From: Massilia sp. BJB1822
GTDB taxonomy: Bacteria; Pseudomonadota; Gammaproteobacteria; Burkholderiales; Burkholderiaceae_D
NCBI RefSeq assembly: GCF_013369485.1
Contig: NZ_JABWEB010000007.1
Coordinates: 1 to 64,000, forward strand
Direction of reading: 5' to 3'
DNA: 64,000 nucleotides
Shown here: in pieces, positions 26,375 through 36,751 of the stretch
Numbering within the stretch: position 1 is the stretch's first letter
Layout: every line of letters begins with the position of its first letter
Made by a program: the position numbers and the translations under genes
Notes under the pieces: model-generated
What the model was told of the DNA's origin: nothing
Database searches by the model: none
Seen by the model: only the letters and a program-made list of their open reading frames with translations

Positions 26375-26409
26375 GGGCATCTGTGTGAAAAAGTGTCGTT
26401 TTGTGGGAT
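26370..26409 (+). promoter_or_regulatory. MraZ operator, four 10-base direct repeats
   Basis: GTGGG, GTGTG, GTGTC and GTGGG start at 26373, 26383, 26393 and 26403, exactly ten bases apart, with A/T-rich sequence before each (AAAGTGGGCA, TCTGTGTGAA, AAAGTGTCGT, TTTGTGGGAT). MraZ is known to bind such helically phased GTG-containing repeats in front of its own gene and repress the dcw cluster. Confidence 0.8.
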
Positions 26410-26471
26410 TTTTTGATCAGAAATTCCAGGCACAAGTTAGCTAACCAAAACTGAGGTCAAAGAAGGTTCCC

Positions 26472-26900
26472 GTGTTCCAAGGCGCGTCCGCAATCAATCT
26501 CGATGCGAAAGGCAGGATGTCCATCCCCGCCAAGCACCGTGACGCCCTGGCCATCCAGTGCGAGGGCCGCCTCACGCTGACCAAACACCCCGACGGCTGC
26601 CTCCTGATGTACCCGCGCCATGTGTGGGAAGCCAAGCGCGACCAGATCGCCAGCTGGCCCATGTCGGCCCGCGGCTGGCAGCGCATCCTGCTCGGCAATG
26701 CCTGCGACGTCGAGATGGACTCGGCCGGCCGCATCCTGATCGCGCCCGAGCTGCGCGACGCCGTCGGCCTGGGCCGCGAAGTCCTGCTGTCCGGCATGCT
26801 GACCCACTTCGAGATCTGGGACCCGGCCAAGCGCGCCGAGAACGAGCAGGCCACCATCGATGCCGGCATGCCCGACACCCTTTCCGATTTTTCTTTCTAA
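26472..26900 (+). CDS. mraZ: transcriptional regulator MraZ
   Basis: A 142-residue protein with two AbrB-like MraZ repeats (about residues 5-50 and 75-122; each carries a DxxGR(I/M) segment: LDAKGRMSIP and MDSAGRILIA). It forms rings of several subunits and binds the phased repeats upstream of its own gene, repressing the dcw cluster. The start is a GTG giving the usual FQGASAINLD N-terminus; AGAAGG precedes it. It is the first gene of the cluster, followed after 12 bases by rsmH. Confidence 0.95.
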   Translation: MFQGASAINLDAKGRMSIPAKHRDALAIQCEGRLTLTKHPDGCLLMYPRHVWEAKRDQIASWPMSARGWQRILLGNACDVEMDSAGRILIAPELRDAVGLGREVLLSGMLTHFEIWDPAKRAENEQATIDAGMPDTLSDFSF

Positions 26901-26912
26901 GGCCCGCCATCC

Positions 26913-27878
26913 ATGACGACTACAGCGGTGCCAGAATTCCAGCATCGTACGGTGCTGTTAGATGAAGCGGTCGATGCGCTCGACCTGGCCGGCGCGCGCG
27001 CCAACGGCACCTTCATCGACGGCACTTTCGGCCGCGGCGGCCATAGCCGCCTGATCCTGTCCCGCCTGGGCCAGGACGCGCGCCTGATCGCTTTTGACAA
27101 AGACCCGCAAGCCATCGCCACCGCCGAGCAGGTGGCCGATTCCCGTTTCACGATCGTGCACGACAGCTTTGCCACCATGGCCGCTGCCCTGGCCGAGCGT
27201 GGCATTGGCGCCGTGGATGGCATTTTGCTCGACCTGGGCATCTCTTCGCCCCAGGTGGACGACGCCGCGCGCGGCTTCAGTTTCCGCAACGACGGCCCCC
27301 TCGACATGCGCATGGACACCACGCGCGGCATGTCGGCGGCGGAGTGGCTGGCCACTGAAACCGAACAGACACTGGAAAAGGTGATTAGAGATTATGGGGA
27401 AGAACGGTTTGCTTTTCAGATTGCAAAGGCGATTGTTGCTCGCCGGGCAGTCGAGCCAATTTCAAGCACACGACAGCTTGCCGGCATCGTGGCAGGCGCG
27501 GTCAAAACACGGGAGAAGGGCAAGGATCCGGCAACCCGCACTTTTCAGGCTATCCGGATTTTCGTCAATAAAGAGCTTGAAGACCTCGAGGCTGGGCTGA
27601 ACCAGGCCTTCGACGCGCTGGCGCCCGGCGGCATCATGGCCATCATCAGCTTCCACTCGCTGGAAGACCGCATGGTCAAGCGCTTCTTCGCCTCCAAGGC
27701 GAATGTGGAGCAGCCTGACCGCCGCCTGCCGATCCGCGCCGTCGACCTGCCGCAGCCGGAAATGAAGCTGCTGGCCAAGATCAAGCCATCCGACGCCGAG
27801 GTGGATGCCAACCCGCGCGCGCGTTCCGCCGTGATGCGCGTGGCGCGCCGCCTGCCGCTGCCGGAGGGCGCGCAATGA
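26913..27878 (+). CDS. rsmH: 16S rRNA (cytosine-1402-N4)-methyltransferase RsmH
   Basis: A 321-residue SAM-dependent methyltransferase (former MraW). The SAM motif [10 protein letters not shown] is at about residues 37-46, followed by [29 protein letters not shown] and the C-terminal [10 protein letters not shown]. It methylates N4 of C1402 in the ribosomal P site. Length is normal. The stop overlaps the ftsL start by four bases. The stretch around 27370-27560 uses noticeably more AT-rich codons than the rest of the gene. Confidence 0.97.
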   Translation: MTTTAVPEFQHRTVLLDEAVDALDLAGARANGTFIDGTFGRGGHSRLILSRLGQDARLIAFDKDPQAIATAEQVADSRFTIVHDSFATMAAALAERGIGAVDGILLDLGISSPQVDDAARGFSFRNDGPLDMRMDTTRGMSAAEWLATETEQTLEKVIRDYGEERFAFQIAKAIVARRAVEPISSTRQLAGIVAGAVKTREKGKDPATRTFQAIRIFVNKELEDLEAGLNQAFDALAPGGIMAIISFHSLEDRMVKRFFASKANVEQPDRRLPIRAVDLPQPEMKLLAKIKPSDAEVDANPRARSAVMRVARRLPLPEGAQ

Positions 27879-28147
27879 GCGGCAAAATCAGCCTGGTGCT
27901 GGTCGCCATCCTGGTGGGGTGCGCCCTGTCGGTGGTGAATGCGCAGTATCAGGCGCGCCATCTGTTCATTGAACTGGAACGCTCCAAGCTGCGCGCGCGC
28001 CAGCTCGACATCGAGTGGGCGCAGCTGCAGCTGGACCAGTCGACCCTGGGCAAGCATGCCCGTATCGAAGAGATCGCGCACCGCGAACTGGGCATGACCC
28101 AGCTCACGGCGAATCGTACCCAATACTTGACGGAGGGCGGCGAATGA
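27875..28147 (+). CDS. ftsL: cell division protein FtsL
   Basis: A 90-residue bitopic protein: a short cytoplasmic N-terminus, one membrane helix at about residues 5-22, and a periplasmic leucine-zipper-like coiled coil at about 28-70. It forms the FtsQLB complex that activates FtsWI. It is coupled to both neighbours by ATGA overlaps. Confidence 0.93.
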   Translation: MSGKISLVLVAILVGCALSVVNAQYQARHLFIELERSKLRARQLDIEWAQLQLDQSTLGKHARIEEIAHRELGMTQLTANRTQYLTEGGE

Positions 28148-29925
28148 TCCGTGGCGGCAACGCAGGCAGCTCGCGCGTGGCGGCGTCCAAGGGCGTCGCT
28201 TTCAGCAAAAGCCCCGTACTGGCAGTGCGTCTGCCGGTATGGCGCTCGCGCGTCGTGCTGTTCGTGATGTTTGCCGCCTTCGCCGCGCTCGGCGCCCGCG
28301 CCCTGTGGCTGCAAGGCGTGTCCACCCAGTTCCTGCAAAAACAGGGCGAGAGCCGCTACGCCTTCACGCTCGACCTGCCGGCCACGCGCGGCAAGATCAT
28401 GGACCGCAACGGCCAGGTGCTGGCTTCTTCCGTGCCGGTGAAAGCCGTGTGGGCGGTGCCCGACAACGTGCTGGAAGCGCCGCCGGAAAAACTGCGCGCC
28501 CTGGCCGGCCTGCTGGAAATCAGCGAGGCTGAGCTGCGCAAGAAGCTCGATTCCGACCGCAACCTGATCTACCTGAAACGCCAGGTGGAGCAGGAGGTGG
28601 CCGACAAGATCGCCAAACTCGATATCGACGGCATCGTGATGCGCCGCGAATACAAGCGCTTCTACCCGCAGGGCGAAGTGATGACCCACGTGGTCGGCTT
28701 CACCAATGTGGAAGACGTGGGCCAGGAAAGCATGGAGCTGGCGCAGCAGAAGAACCTGGTGGGCATTCCCGGCAGCCGCCGCGTCATCAAGGACCGCCTG
28801 GGCCACATCGTCGAGGATATCGGCACCACGCGCGCGCCGCACGACGGCAAGGATCTGACCCTGTCGGTGGACAGCAAGATCCAGTACATCGCCTACACCC
28901 AGCTGAAGGACGCGGTGGAGAAGTTCAAGGCCAAGGCCGGCGGCGCCGTGGTGCTGGACGTGCATACCGGCGAAGTGCTGGCGCTGGCCAACTACCCGAG
29001 CTACGACCCGAACAACCGCCGCGCCCTGACCGGCGCCCAGCTGCGCAACCGCGTCATGACCGACTCCTTCGAGCCGGGTTCCACGCTGAAACCGATCACC
29101 GTGGCGCTGGCGCTGGACAGCGGCCGCGTCAAACCGAGCACCCTGATCGACACCGGGCCTGGCCGCTACACCATCCTGGACCGCACCATTACCGACACCA
29201 AGGGCCATGGCGTGATCAACGTCGCCCAGATCATCGAGATGTCCTCGAATATCGGCACCTCGAAGATGGCGCTCAGCATGCCGTCCCAGGAAATGTGGGA
29301 GATGTTTACCAAGGTCGGTTTCGGCCAGCAGCCGAAGTGGGGCTTCCCCGGCGCGGTGGCCGGCCGCGTGCGCCCTTACAAATCCTGGCGTCCGGTGGAA
29401 CAGGCCACCATGAGCTACGGTAACGGCATTTCGGTATCGCTGATCCAGCTGGCACGTTCTTATATGATGTTCGCCCGCGACGGCGACACCATCCCGCTCT
29501 CCTTCCAGAAAGTGAACGAGCTGCCGGCGGGCCAGCAGATCATCAAGCCGCAGACCGCGCGCCAGATGCGCGAGATGCTGGAGTCGGTCGTTTCCGGCGA
29601 CCACGGCACGGCCAAGAAAGCGCAGATTCCCGGCTACCGCGCCGGCGGCAAGACCGGCACCGCCTACAAGGTGGAAAACGGCCGCTACGCCATGCCGCGC
29701 AAATACATCGGTTCCTTCGTCGGCATGGTGCCGATGTCGGCGCCGCGCTTCATCATCGCAGTCATGATCGACGAACCGACCCAGGGCGGCCACTATGGCG
29801 GCCAGGTCGCAGCGCCGACTTTCGCCGCCGTGGCAGCCAACGCCTTGCGCGCCATGAACGTGCCGCCCGATTCTTCCGTCACCGAAATCGTGATCCCGAC
29901 CGATACCGGACCGGAGGCCATGTAA
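28144..29925 (+). CDS. ftsI: peptidoglycan D,D-transpeptidase FtsI (PBP3)
   Basis: A 593-residue class B penicillin-binding protein. One membrane helix lies at about residues 38-58, a pedestal/dimerisation domain at about 70-220, and the transpeptidase domain at about 255-560 with the nucleophile in STLK (Ser313), the SSN triad motif near 371 and KTGTA near 505. It cross-links septal peptidoglycan with FtsW. The start at 28144 overlaps the ftsL stop; earlier in-frame codons lie within ftsL and are not used. Length is normal. Confidence 0.96.
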   Translation: MIRGGNAGSSRVAASKGVAFSKSPVLAVRLPVWRSRVVLFVMFAAFAALGARALWLQGVSTQFLQKQGESRYAFTLDLPATRGKIMDRNGQVLASSVPVKAVWAVPDNVLEAPPEKLRALAGLLEISEAELRKKLDSDRNLIYLKRQVEQEVADKIAKLDIDGIVMRREYKRFYPQGEVMTHVVGFTNVEDVGQESMELAQQKNLVGIPGSRRVIKDRLGHIVEDIGTTRAPHDGKDLTLSVDSKIQYIAYTQLKDAVEKFKAKAGGAVVLDVHTGEVLALANYPSYDPNNRRALTGAQLRNRVMTDSFEPGSTLKPITVALALDSGRVKPSTLIDTGPGRYTILDRTITDTKGHGVINVAQIIEMSSNIGTSKMALSMPSQEMWEMFTKVGFGQQPKWGFPGAVAGRVRPYKSWRPVEQATMSYGNGISVSLIQLARSYMMFARDGDTIPLSFQKVNELPAGQQIIKPQTARQMREMLESVVSGDHGTAKKAQIPGYRAGGKTGTAYKVENGRYAMPRKYIGSFVGMVPMSAPRFIIAVMIDEPTQGGHYGGQVAAPTFAAVAANALRAMNVPPDSSVTEIVIPTDTGPEAM

Positions 29926-31463
29926 TGACAGCCATGACCATCAAAGAAATCAGCAACTGGATTCAACAAGCCGCGCCGCAAGGCCAACTGGCCTCGGACT
30001 CCCGCCGCATCAAGGCGGGCGATGTGTTTTTTGCCTATCCCGGCGAAGCCGGCGATGGACGCAGCTATATTGCCGCCGCCATCGCCCAGGGCGCCGCCGC
30101 CGTGGTGTATGAAGAGCAGGGCGCCAATTGGGACGCGGCATGGAATGTGCCGCACCTGGCCGTGGCCGGCCTGAAAAAGCAGGCAGGCCCGATTGCCCAC
30201 GCCTTTTACGCCATGCCCGACAGCGCCATGTTCACCGCCGGCGTGACCGGCACCAATGGCAAGACTTCCTGCGCCGTCTGGCTGGGCCAGGCCATGTCGC
30301 GTCTGGGCGATGTCACGGCCGTCGTCGGCACGCTCGGCGTTGGCCTGTTCCGTCCGCGCGCCGAAGCCGAATTCGACGTTACCGGCTACACCACGCCGGA
30401 CGCCGTGCTGCTGGCGCGCAAGCTGGCCGAGAGCCGCGACGAAGGCGCGACCGCATTGGCGATCGAAGTCTCGTCCATCGGCCTGGATCAGGAACGCGCG
30501 GCCGGCATGCACTTCGACGCCGCCATCTTCACCAATCTGACGCGCGACCACCTCGACTATCACGGCGACCTGGAAAACTACGAAGCCGCCAAGGCCAAGC
30601 TGTTCGCCTGGGCGGGCCTGAAGCACGCCATCATCAATCTGGACGATGCGGCCGGCCTGCGCCTGGTGGCGCACGTCAAAGCCAATAACCCGGCCACCGC
30701 CATCACCGGCTACACCCTGGCCGATGCGGCGGCGCTGCCCGCCATCGACGGCGTGTCCATGCTGCGCGCCGGCCAGCTGCGCAGCCGCAGCCTGGGCACC
30801 GAATTCCAGCTGGAGTCGGCGCAGGGCGCGGCCACCGTCAAGACCCAGCTGGTGGGCCACTTCAATGTCAGCAATGCGCTGGCCGTGCTGGGCACCCTGC
30901 TGGCGAAAGGCGCGCCGCTGCGGGCCGCCGTGGAAGCCATCGAGGCGCTGACCCCGGCCCCCGGACGCATGCAGCAGGTCGGCGGCCAGGATGCGCCGAT
31001 GATCATCATCGACTACGCCCACACTCCGGATGCGCTGGAGAAAACCCTGGAAACCCTGCGCCAGGTGGCCCTGGAGCGCGGCGGCCAGCTGTGGTGCGTG
31101 TTCGGCTGCGGCGGCGATCGCGATCCGGGCAAGCGTCCGCAGATGGGCCGCATCGCGCAGATGGCCGACCATGTGCTGGTCACCAGCGACAATCCGCGCA
31201 GCGAAGACCCGCACCAGATCATCGCCCAGATCGTGGCCGGCATGGACCGGAACCATCCAAGCTCGGTGTTCCAGACCGTGGAAGACCGCGCCGCCGCCAT
31301 CCTCTCGGCCATCAAGCATGCCGCCAAGCCGGACGTGATCCTGCTGGCAGGGAAGGGCCACGAGCCGTACCAGGAAATCAAGGGCAAGAAGCTGCAGTTC
31401 TCGGATGCCGACCACGCCCAGCTGGCGCTGTCCGCCCGTCTCACCATGATGAGGCCCAACTGA
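29925..31463 (+). CDS. murE: UDP-MurNAc-tripeptide synthetase MurE
   Basis: A 512-residue Mur ligase. The ATP loop GVTGTNGKTS is at about residues 106-115, EVSSIGLDQ in the central domain binds substrate, and the C-terminal domain holds DNPRSEDP (about 422-429), the motif specific for meso-diaminopimelate as the added amino acid. It adds the third residue of the stem peptide. It overlaps ftsI by one base (TAATG) and murF by one base (TGATG). A second ATG three codons in is possible. Confidence 0.97.
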   Translation: MTAMTIKEISNWIQQAAPQGQLASDSRRIKAGDVFFAYPGEAGDGRSYIAAAIAQGAAAVVYEEQGANWDAAWNVPHLAVAGLKKQAGPIAHAFYAMPDSAMFTAGVTGTNGKTSCAVWLGQAMSRLGDVTAVVGTLGVGLFRPRAEAEFDVTGYTTPDAVLLARKLAESRDEGATALAIEVSSIGLDQERAAGMHFDAAIFTNLTRDHLDYHGDLENYEAAKAKLFAWAGLKHAIINLDDAAGLRLVAHVKANNPATAITGYTLADAAALPAIDGVSMLRAGQLRSRSLGTEFQLESAQGAATVKTQLVGHFNVSNALAVLGTLLAKGAPLRAAVEAIEALTPAPGRMQQVGGQDAPMIIIDYAHTPDALEKTLETLRQVALERGGQLWCVFGCGGDRDPGKRPQMGRIAQMADHVLVTSDNPRSEDPHQIIAQIVAGMDRNHPSSVFQTVEDRAAAILSAIKHAAKPDVILLAGKGHEPYQEIKGKKLQFSDADHAQLALSARLTMMRPN

Positions 31464-32866
31464 TGCGCGCCACGCTTGCCCAACTGCTGAAGGCGATTCC
31501 GGACGCGACCCTGATCCATCGCGCCCAGACCAATGAGGACGCGCTGGAGCTGGCCGTCACAGGCGTTTCCACCGACAGCCGCAGCGCGCCTGCGGGCTGC
31601 CTCTTCGTCGCCCTGCGCGGCGAGGTGTTCGACGCCCACAGCTTCCTGCCGCAGCTGGCGGAAAAAGGCGTGGCCGCCGTGGTGGCCGAGGAACTGCCGG
31701 AAGACTATCCGCTGCCGGCCATCGTGGTGCCGAACACCCTGGTGGCCTTGGGCCAGATCGCCAATTTCTGGCGCCGCCAATTCAGCCTGCCGCTGATCGG
31801 CGTCACCGGCAGCAATGGCAAGACCACGGTCAAGGAAATGATCGCCGCCATCCTGGCTGAAGCCCATGGCGAAGACGGCCGTCTGTCCACGCGCGGCAAC
31901 CTGAATAACGAGATCGGCGTGCCGCTCACCCTGTTCCGCCTGGGCGTGGAACACAAATCGGCCGTGGTCGAGATGGGCATGAACCATCCCGGCGAGATCG
32001 GCCGCCTGAGCCTCATCGCCGAGGCAACCGTCGGTCTGGTCAACAACGCCCAGCGCGAGCACCAGGAATTCATGCACACCGTGGAAGCGGTGGCGCGCGA
32101 AAACGGCAGCGTGCTGGCCGCGCTGCCCGCCGGCGGCGTGGCGGTCTTCCCGCATGCCGACGAATTCACGCCGCTCTGGCGCGAGCTGGCCGCCGGCCGC
32201 CGCGTGATAACCTTCGGCCTGCCAGCGGAAGCGGACGTCAGCTGCACTTACAGCGCGGGCGTTTTCGGCAGCGACCTGGCCGTGACGGTGCGCCAGCAGG
32301 GCGGAGCAGCGCTGCAATTCAAGGTCGGCCTGCAAGCGGCGGGCGACCACAATGTATTGAACGCGCTGGCGTCGATCGCCTGCGCCCATGCGGCGGGCAT
32401 CGCGCCGGAAGCCATCCAGGGCGGCCTGGAAAGCTTCGCCCCGGTCAGCGGCCGTCTGCAGAAAAAGCAGGCCGTGAACGGCGCCACCGTGATCGACGAT
32501 ACGTATAACGCCAACCCCGACTCCATGCGCGCCGCCATCGACGTGCTGGCGCAGTCCGCCGCGCCGCGCGTGCTGGTGGTGGGCGATATGGGCGAGGTGG
32601 GCATGCAGGGACGCGAGTTCCACGAAGAGATTGCCGCTTATGCGGCGCAAAAAGGCATCGAAACGGTGCTGGCAACCGGCGAGCTGGCGAAGCATATGCT
32701 TCCGCAGGCCCGCCATTTTGAAGAATTCGATGCCTTGCTGGCCGCGGTGGATGCGGCGGCAGGGCCGGATGCAACGGTATTGATCAAGGGCTCCCGCTTC
32801 ATGAAGATGGAACGGGTCGTGCAGCATTTGATTGGATCGCAACAAGCTAACATAGGAAAACACTAA
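31463..32866 (+). CDS. murF: UDP-MurNAc-tripeptide-D-alanyl-D-alanine ligase MurF
   Basis: A 467-residue Mur ligase that adds D-Ala-D-Ala to the tripeptide precursor. The N-terminal domain with [16 protein letters not shown] (about 33-50), the ATP loop [10 protein letters not shown] (about 112-121), the [10 protein letters not shown] segment and the C-terminal [11 protein letters not shown] motif (about 346-356) are all present. The start at 31463 is set by the TGATG overlap with murE and the normal family length. Confidence 0.97.
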   Translation: MRATLAQLLKAIPDATLIHRAQTNEDALELAVTGVSTDSRSAPAGCLFVALRGEVFDAHSFLPQLAEKGVAAVVAEELPEDYPLPAIVVPNTLVALGQIANFWRRQFSLPLIGVTGSNGKTTVKEMIAAILAEAHGEDGRLSTRGNLNNEIGVPLTLFRLGVEHKSAVVEMGMNHPGEIGRLSLIAEATVGLVNNAQREHQEFMHTVEAVARENGSVLAALPAGGVAVFPHADEFTPLWRELAAGRRVITFGLPAEADVSCTYSAGVFGSDLAVTVRQQGGAALQFKVGLQAAGDHNVLNALASIACAHAAGIAPEAIQGGLESFAPVSGRLQKKQAVNGATVIDDTYNANPDSMRAAIDVLAQSAAPRVLVVGDMGEVGMQGREFHEEIAAYAAQKGIETVLATGELAKHMLPQARHFEEFDALLAAVDAAAGPDATVLIKGSRFMKMERVVQHLIGSQQANIGKH

Positions 32867-32868
32867 TC

Positions 32869-34038
32869 ATGCTGCTTTGGCTCGCACAGATGTTCCAGGA
32901 CGACATAGGCTTCCTGCGCGTCTTCAACTTCATCACCTTCCGCGCGGTGTTCGCCACCATCACGGCCCTGCTTATCGGCCTGGTGGCCGGTCCCGCCGTG
33001 ATCCGTAAGCTGACCGAGATGAAATACGGCCAGGCCGTGCGCGCTTACGGCCCGGAGACCCACCTGAAAAAACACGGCACCCCGACCATGGGCGGCGTGC
33101 TGGTGCTGATCGCCATCGGCACCGCCACCCTGTTGTGGTGCGACCTGTCGAACCGCCTGATCTGGCCGGTGATGATCGTGACCGCCGGCTTCGGCGCCGT
33201 GGGCTGGGTGGACGACTACCGCAAGGTGGTGCGCCAGGACCCGGAAGGCATGCGTTCGGCCGAAAAATACTTCTGGCAGTCGCTGGTGGGCATCGGCGCC
33301 GCGCTGTACCTGGCGTTCTCGGTGTCGGCGCCTACGCCGGCCAAGGTGTTCGAACTGTTCTTCGCCTGGGTGCAGTCGGGCTTCTCGATGGACCTGCCGC
33401 CCAAGGCCGACCTGATCGTGCCGTTCTTCAAGACCATCAGCTATCCGCTGGGCGTGTGGGGCTTCATCGCGCTGACTTACTGCGTCATCGTCGGCACCTC
33501 GAACGCGGTCAACTTCACCGACGGCCTGGATGGCCTGGCCATCATGCCGACCGTGATGGTGGGTTCGGCCCTGGGCCTGTTCGCCTACCTGACCGGCAGC
33601 GCGACCTATTCCAAATACCTGTTCATCCCGCACATTCCTGGCGCGGGCGAGCTGATTATCTTCGTCGGCGCGATGGCCGGCGCGGGCCTGGCCTTCCTTT
33701 GGTACAACACCCATCCGGCCCAGGTCTTCATGGGCGACGTCGGCGCGCTGGCGCTGGGCGGCGCGCTTGGCACCATCGCCGTCATCGTGCGCCAGGAAAT
33801 CGTGCTGTTCATCATGGGCGGCATCTTCGTGGCCGAAACCCTGTCCGTCATCATCCAGGTGGGCTGGTTCAAGTACACGAAAAAACGCTATGGCACGGGC
33901 CGCCGCGTGTTCCTGATGGCGCCCCTGCACCACCACTTTGAACAAAAGGGCTGGAAAGAAACCCAGGTCGTCGTGCGCTTCTGGATTATCACGATGATGC
34001 TGGTCCTGATCGGTCTGTCTACCTTGAAACTGCGCTGA
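32869..34038 (+). CDS. mraY: phospho-MurNAc-pentapeptide transferase MraY
   Basis: A 389-residue membrane enzyme with ten helices that transfers phospho-MurNAc-pentapeptide to undecaprenyl phosphate, making lipid I. The [12 protein letters not shown] segment (about 64-75), the Mg-binding aspartates in WVDDYRK (about 117-123) and the [10 protein letters not shown] segment (about 214-223), and the MAPLHHHFE motif (about 352-360) are intact. The betaproteobacterial periplasmic insertion after residue 140 is present, explaining the extra length over E. coli (360). It overlaps murD by one base. Confidence 0.97.
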   Translation: MLLWLAQMFQDDIGFLRVFNFITFRAVFATITALLIGLVAGPAVIRKLTEMKYGQAVRAYGPETHLKKHGTPTMGGVLVLIAIGTATLLWCDLSNRLIWPVMIVTAGFGAVGWVDDYRKVVRQDPEGMRSAEKYFWQSLVGIGAALYLAFSVSAPTPAKVFELFFAWVQSGFSMDLPPKADLIVPFFKTISYPLGVWGFIALTYCVIVGTSNAVNFTDGLDGLAIMPTVMVGSALGLFAYLTGSATYSKYLFIPHIPGAGELIIFVGAMAGAGLAFLWYNTHPAQVFMGDVGALALGGALGTIAVIVRQEIVLFIMGGIFVAETLSVIIQVGWFKYTKKRYGTGRRVFLMAPLHHHFEQKGWKETQVVVRFWIITMMLVLIGLSTLKLR

Positions 34039-35540
34039 TGATCTATAACGGCAAAATCGCTCTGGTACTCGGGCTGGGAGAATCCGGCCTGGCGATGGCG
34101 CAGTGGCTGGCCCGCTGCGGCGCGCTGCTGCGCGTGGCCGACACGCGCCCGGTGCCGGACCGCCTGGCCACGCTGCGCGAGCAGCTGCCCGGCACGCAGT
34201 TCATTTCCGGCCCCTTCGACGCGGCACTGCTGGACGGCGTGGACTTCGTCGCCGTCAGCCCGGGCCTGGGTCCGAAGCGCGAGCTGGCCGCCATCATGCC
34301 GGCCGCCGCCGAAAAGAATATCCCGGTGTGGGGCGAGATCGAGCTGTTCGCCCAGGCCCTGAAATGGCTGAAGGACGACCGCGCCTATGCGCCGAAAGTC
34401 ATCGCCATCACCGGCACCAACGGCAAGACCACGGTCACCAGCCTGACCGGCCAGCTGTGCGAGCGCGCCGGCCTGAGCACCCGCGTGGCCGGCAATATCA
34501 GTCCGGCCGCGCTGGACGTGCTGCGCGAAGCCATGGCCGACGATACCCTGCCGCAAGCCTGGGTGCTGGAACTGTCTTCCTTCCAGCTGCACACCACCTT
34601 CAGCCTGAACGCCGACGCGGCGACCGTATTGAACGTGACCCAGGATCACCTGGACTGGCACGGCGATATGGCTTCCTACGCCGCCGACAAGGCGCGCATC
34701 TTCGGCGAGAACAGCGTGCGCGTGCTGAACCGCGACGACGCCTGGGTCATGAAGATGGCCAATCCGGTGGGCGAGAACGTCAGCTTTGGCATCGACGAGC
34801 CGGCGCTGGCGGGCAGCTTCGGCCTGGTCAACGAGCGCGGCATCTTCTGGCTGTCCACCGCCGAGCCGAGCGAGGAAGCGGAGCCGAAGAAGCGCCGCAA
34901 GAACGATCCGCTGCCGGAACCGGTGGAATGCCAGATCAAAAAGCTGATGCCGGCCGACGCCCTGCAGATCCGCGGCATGCACAATGCCTCCAACGCGCTG
35001 GCGGCGCTGGCCCTGTGCCGCGCCATCGGCCTGCCTTTCGCGCCGCTGCTGCACGGCCTGCGCGAATACAAGGGCCAGCCGCACCGCGTGGAACTGGTGA
35101 GCGCCATCAACGGCGTCGAGTTCTACGACGACAGCAAGGGCACCAATGTGGGCGCCACCGTGGCCGCCCTGAATGGCCTGGGCAAGAGCTTCACCGGTGA
35201 AAACCAGCGCCTGGTGCTGATCGCCGGCGGCGACGGCAAGGGCCAGGAATTCGAACCGCTGGCCGAGCCGGTGGGCCGCTATGTGCGCGCCGTGCTGCTG
35301 ATCGGCCGCGATGCGTCGGCCATCCGCGCCGCCCTGGCTGCCAGCGGCGCGCGCCTGGAAGACTGCGCCACGCTGGAAGAAGCCGTGAAACGCGGCGCCG
35401 CCCTGGCCCATGCCGGCGACGCCGTGCTGCTGTCGCCTGCCTGCGCCAGCCTGGACATGTTCAAGAACTATGCCCACCGCGCCCAGGTCTTCATCGACAC
35501 CGTGCGCGAACTGGCGCTTGATGCGGGACAGGAGCTCTGA
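34038..35540 (+). CDS. murD: UDP-MurNAc-L-alanine:D-glutamate ligase MurD
   Basis: A 500-residue Mur ligase that adds D-Glu to UDP-MurNAc-L-Ala in the cytoplasm. GLGESG near the N-terminus binds UDP, GTNGKTT (about 123-129) binds ATP, and DDSKGTN (about 364-370) is in the C-terminal domain. It is about 60 residues longer than E. coli MurD; part of this is a charged insertion near residues 275-300 ([17 protein letters not shown]). It overlaps mraY and ftsW by one base each (TGATG). Confidence 0.96.
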   Translation: MIYNGKIALVLGLGESGLAMAQWLARCGALLRVADTRPVPDRLATLREQLPGTQFISGPFDAALLDGVDFVAVSPGLGPKRELAAIMPAAAEKNIPVWGEIELFAQALKWLKDDRAYAPKVIAITGTNGKTTVTSLTGQLCERAGLSTRVAGNISPAALDVLREAMADDTLPQAWVLELSSFQLHTTFSLNADAATVLNVTQDHLDWHGDMASYAADKARIFGENSVRVLNRDDAWVMKMANPVGENVSFGIDEPALAGSFGLVNERGIFWLSTAEPSEEAEPKKRRKNDPLPEPVECQIKKLMPADALQIRGMHNASNALAALALCRAIGLPFAPLLHGLREYKGQPHRVELVSAINGVEFYDDSKGTNVGATVAALNGLGKSFTGENQRLVLIAGGDGKGQEFEPLAEPVGRYVRAVLLIGRDASAIRAALAASGARLEDCATLEEAVKRGAALAHAGDAVLLSPACASLDMFKNYAHRAQVFIDTVRELALDAGQEL

Positions 35541-36751
35541 TGCCTTTGCAACTGCCATTCAGCTTCGGTTCCTCGTCGGCTTCGTCGGCGATGGAGAGCC
35601 GTGCGCGGCAGTCCAAGATGATGGAGTACGACCAGCCGCTGATCTGGGTCACGCTGCTGCTGATGTTGCTGGGCATGGTGATGGTGTATTCGGCCTCGAT
35701 CTCGCTGCCCGATTCGCCCAAGTTCGCCGCCTACAAGAACTCTTACTTCCTGACCCGCCAGGCCATCTTCATCGGCCTGTCGGCGCTCGCCGCCACCATC
35801 GCTTTCCGCATTCCCATCGCCGACTGGCAGCGCGGCGCGCCGTATATGTTCATCGGCACCCTGGTGCTGCTGGTGCTGGTGCTGATTCCCGGCCTGGGCG
35901 TGGTGGTCAACGGCGGCCGCCGCTGGCTGTCGCTGAAGGTCATGAACTTCCAGCCCTCCGAGCTCATGAAAGTGGTGGTGGTGCTGTACGCCGCCGACTA
36001 CACCGTGCGCAAGCAGGAATACATGCACAAGCTGACCAAGGGCTTCATGCCGATGGCGCTGGCGGTCAGCTTCGTCGGCCTCTTGCTGCTGCTGGAGCCC
36101 GATCTGGGCGCTTTCGGCGTGATCGTCTGCATCGCCATGGGCATCCTGTTCCTGGGCGGCGTCAACGCCATCTGGTTCGGCGGCATCGGCGCCATGCTGG
36201 TGACGATCTTCGTCTCCATCATCGCGCTGTCGAAATTCCGGCGCGACCGCTTCTTCGCCTACCTTAATCCCTGGGAAGAAGAGAATGCGCTGAACAAGGC
36301 TTACCAGCTGACGCACTCGCTGATCGCTTTCGGGCGCGGCGAGTTGTTTGGCGTTGGACTGGGCGGCAGTCTGGAAAAGCTGCACTACCTGCCGGAAGCG
36401 CACACCGACTTCCTGCTGGCGGTGATCGGCGAGGAGCTGGGCCTGGTGGGCGTGCTGATCGTGATCGCCATGTTCTACTGGATCGTCAAGCGCGCCTTCG
36501 ACATCGGCCGCCAGGCCATCGCCATCGACCAGACCTTTGCCGGCCTGACCGCCAAGGGCATCGGCATCTGGATCGGCGTGCAGACCTTTATCAATATGGG
36601 CGTGAACCTTGGTCTTCTGCCGACCAAGGGCCTGACCCTGCCGCTGATGAGCTATGGCGGCACGGGTGTGTTAATCAATTGCGTCGGGTTGGCGATCCTG
36701 CTCCGGATCGACTACGAGAACCGTATCCTGATGCGAGGCGGTAGATTATGA
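35540..36751 (+). CDS. ftsW: peptidoglycan glycosyltransferase FtsW
   Basis: A 403-residue SEDS-family polymerase with ten membrane helices after a 35-residue cytoplasmic N-terminus. It polymerises lipid II at the septum together with FtsI. The [17 protein letters not shown] segment, the [15 protein letters not shown] motif near 287-301 and the terminal PLMSYGGTG (about 370-378) are family signatures. It starts within the murD stop (TGATG) and overlaps murG by four bases. Confidence 0.96.
   Translation: MPLQLPFSFGSSSASSAMESRARQSKMMEYDQPLIWVTLLLMLLGMVMVYSASISLPDSPKFAAYKNSYFLTRQAIFIGLSALAATIAFRIPIADWQRGAPYMFIGTLVLLVLVLIPGLGVVVNGGRRWLSLKVMNFQPSELMKVVVVLYAADYTVRKQEYMHKLTKGFMPMALAVSFVGLLLLLEPDLGAFGVIVCIAMGILFLGGVNAIWFGGIGAMLVTIFVSIIALSKFRRDRFFAYLNPWEEENALNKAYQLTHSLIAFGRGELFGVGLGGSLEKLHYLPEAHTDFLLAVIGEELGLVGVLIVIAMFYWIVKRAFDIGRQAIAIDQTFAGLTAKGIGIWIGVQTFINMGVNLGLLPTKGLTLPLMSYGGTGVLINCVGLAILLRIDYENRILMRGGRL

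Larger units (their letters stand above)
25839..26471. other. intergenic region upstream of the dcw cluster
   Basis: This 633-base, AT-richer stretch carries a long hairpin just after the collagenase stop (CTGCGCCG/CGGCGCAG, 25857-25892, no T tract), a 12-base palindrome TTGTATATACAA at 25921-25932, and the mraZ promoter with its operator at the right end. I see no convincing gene; a 71-codon ORF at 25941-26156 has no ribosome site. Confidence 0.55.
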
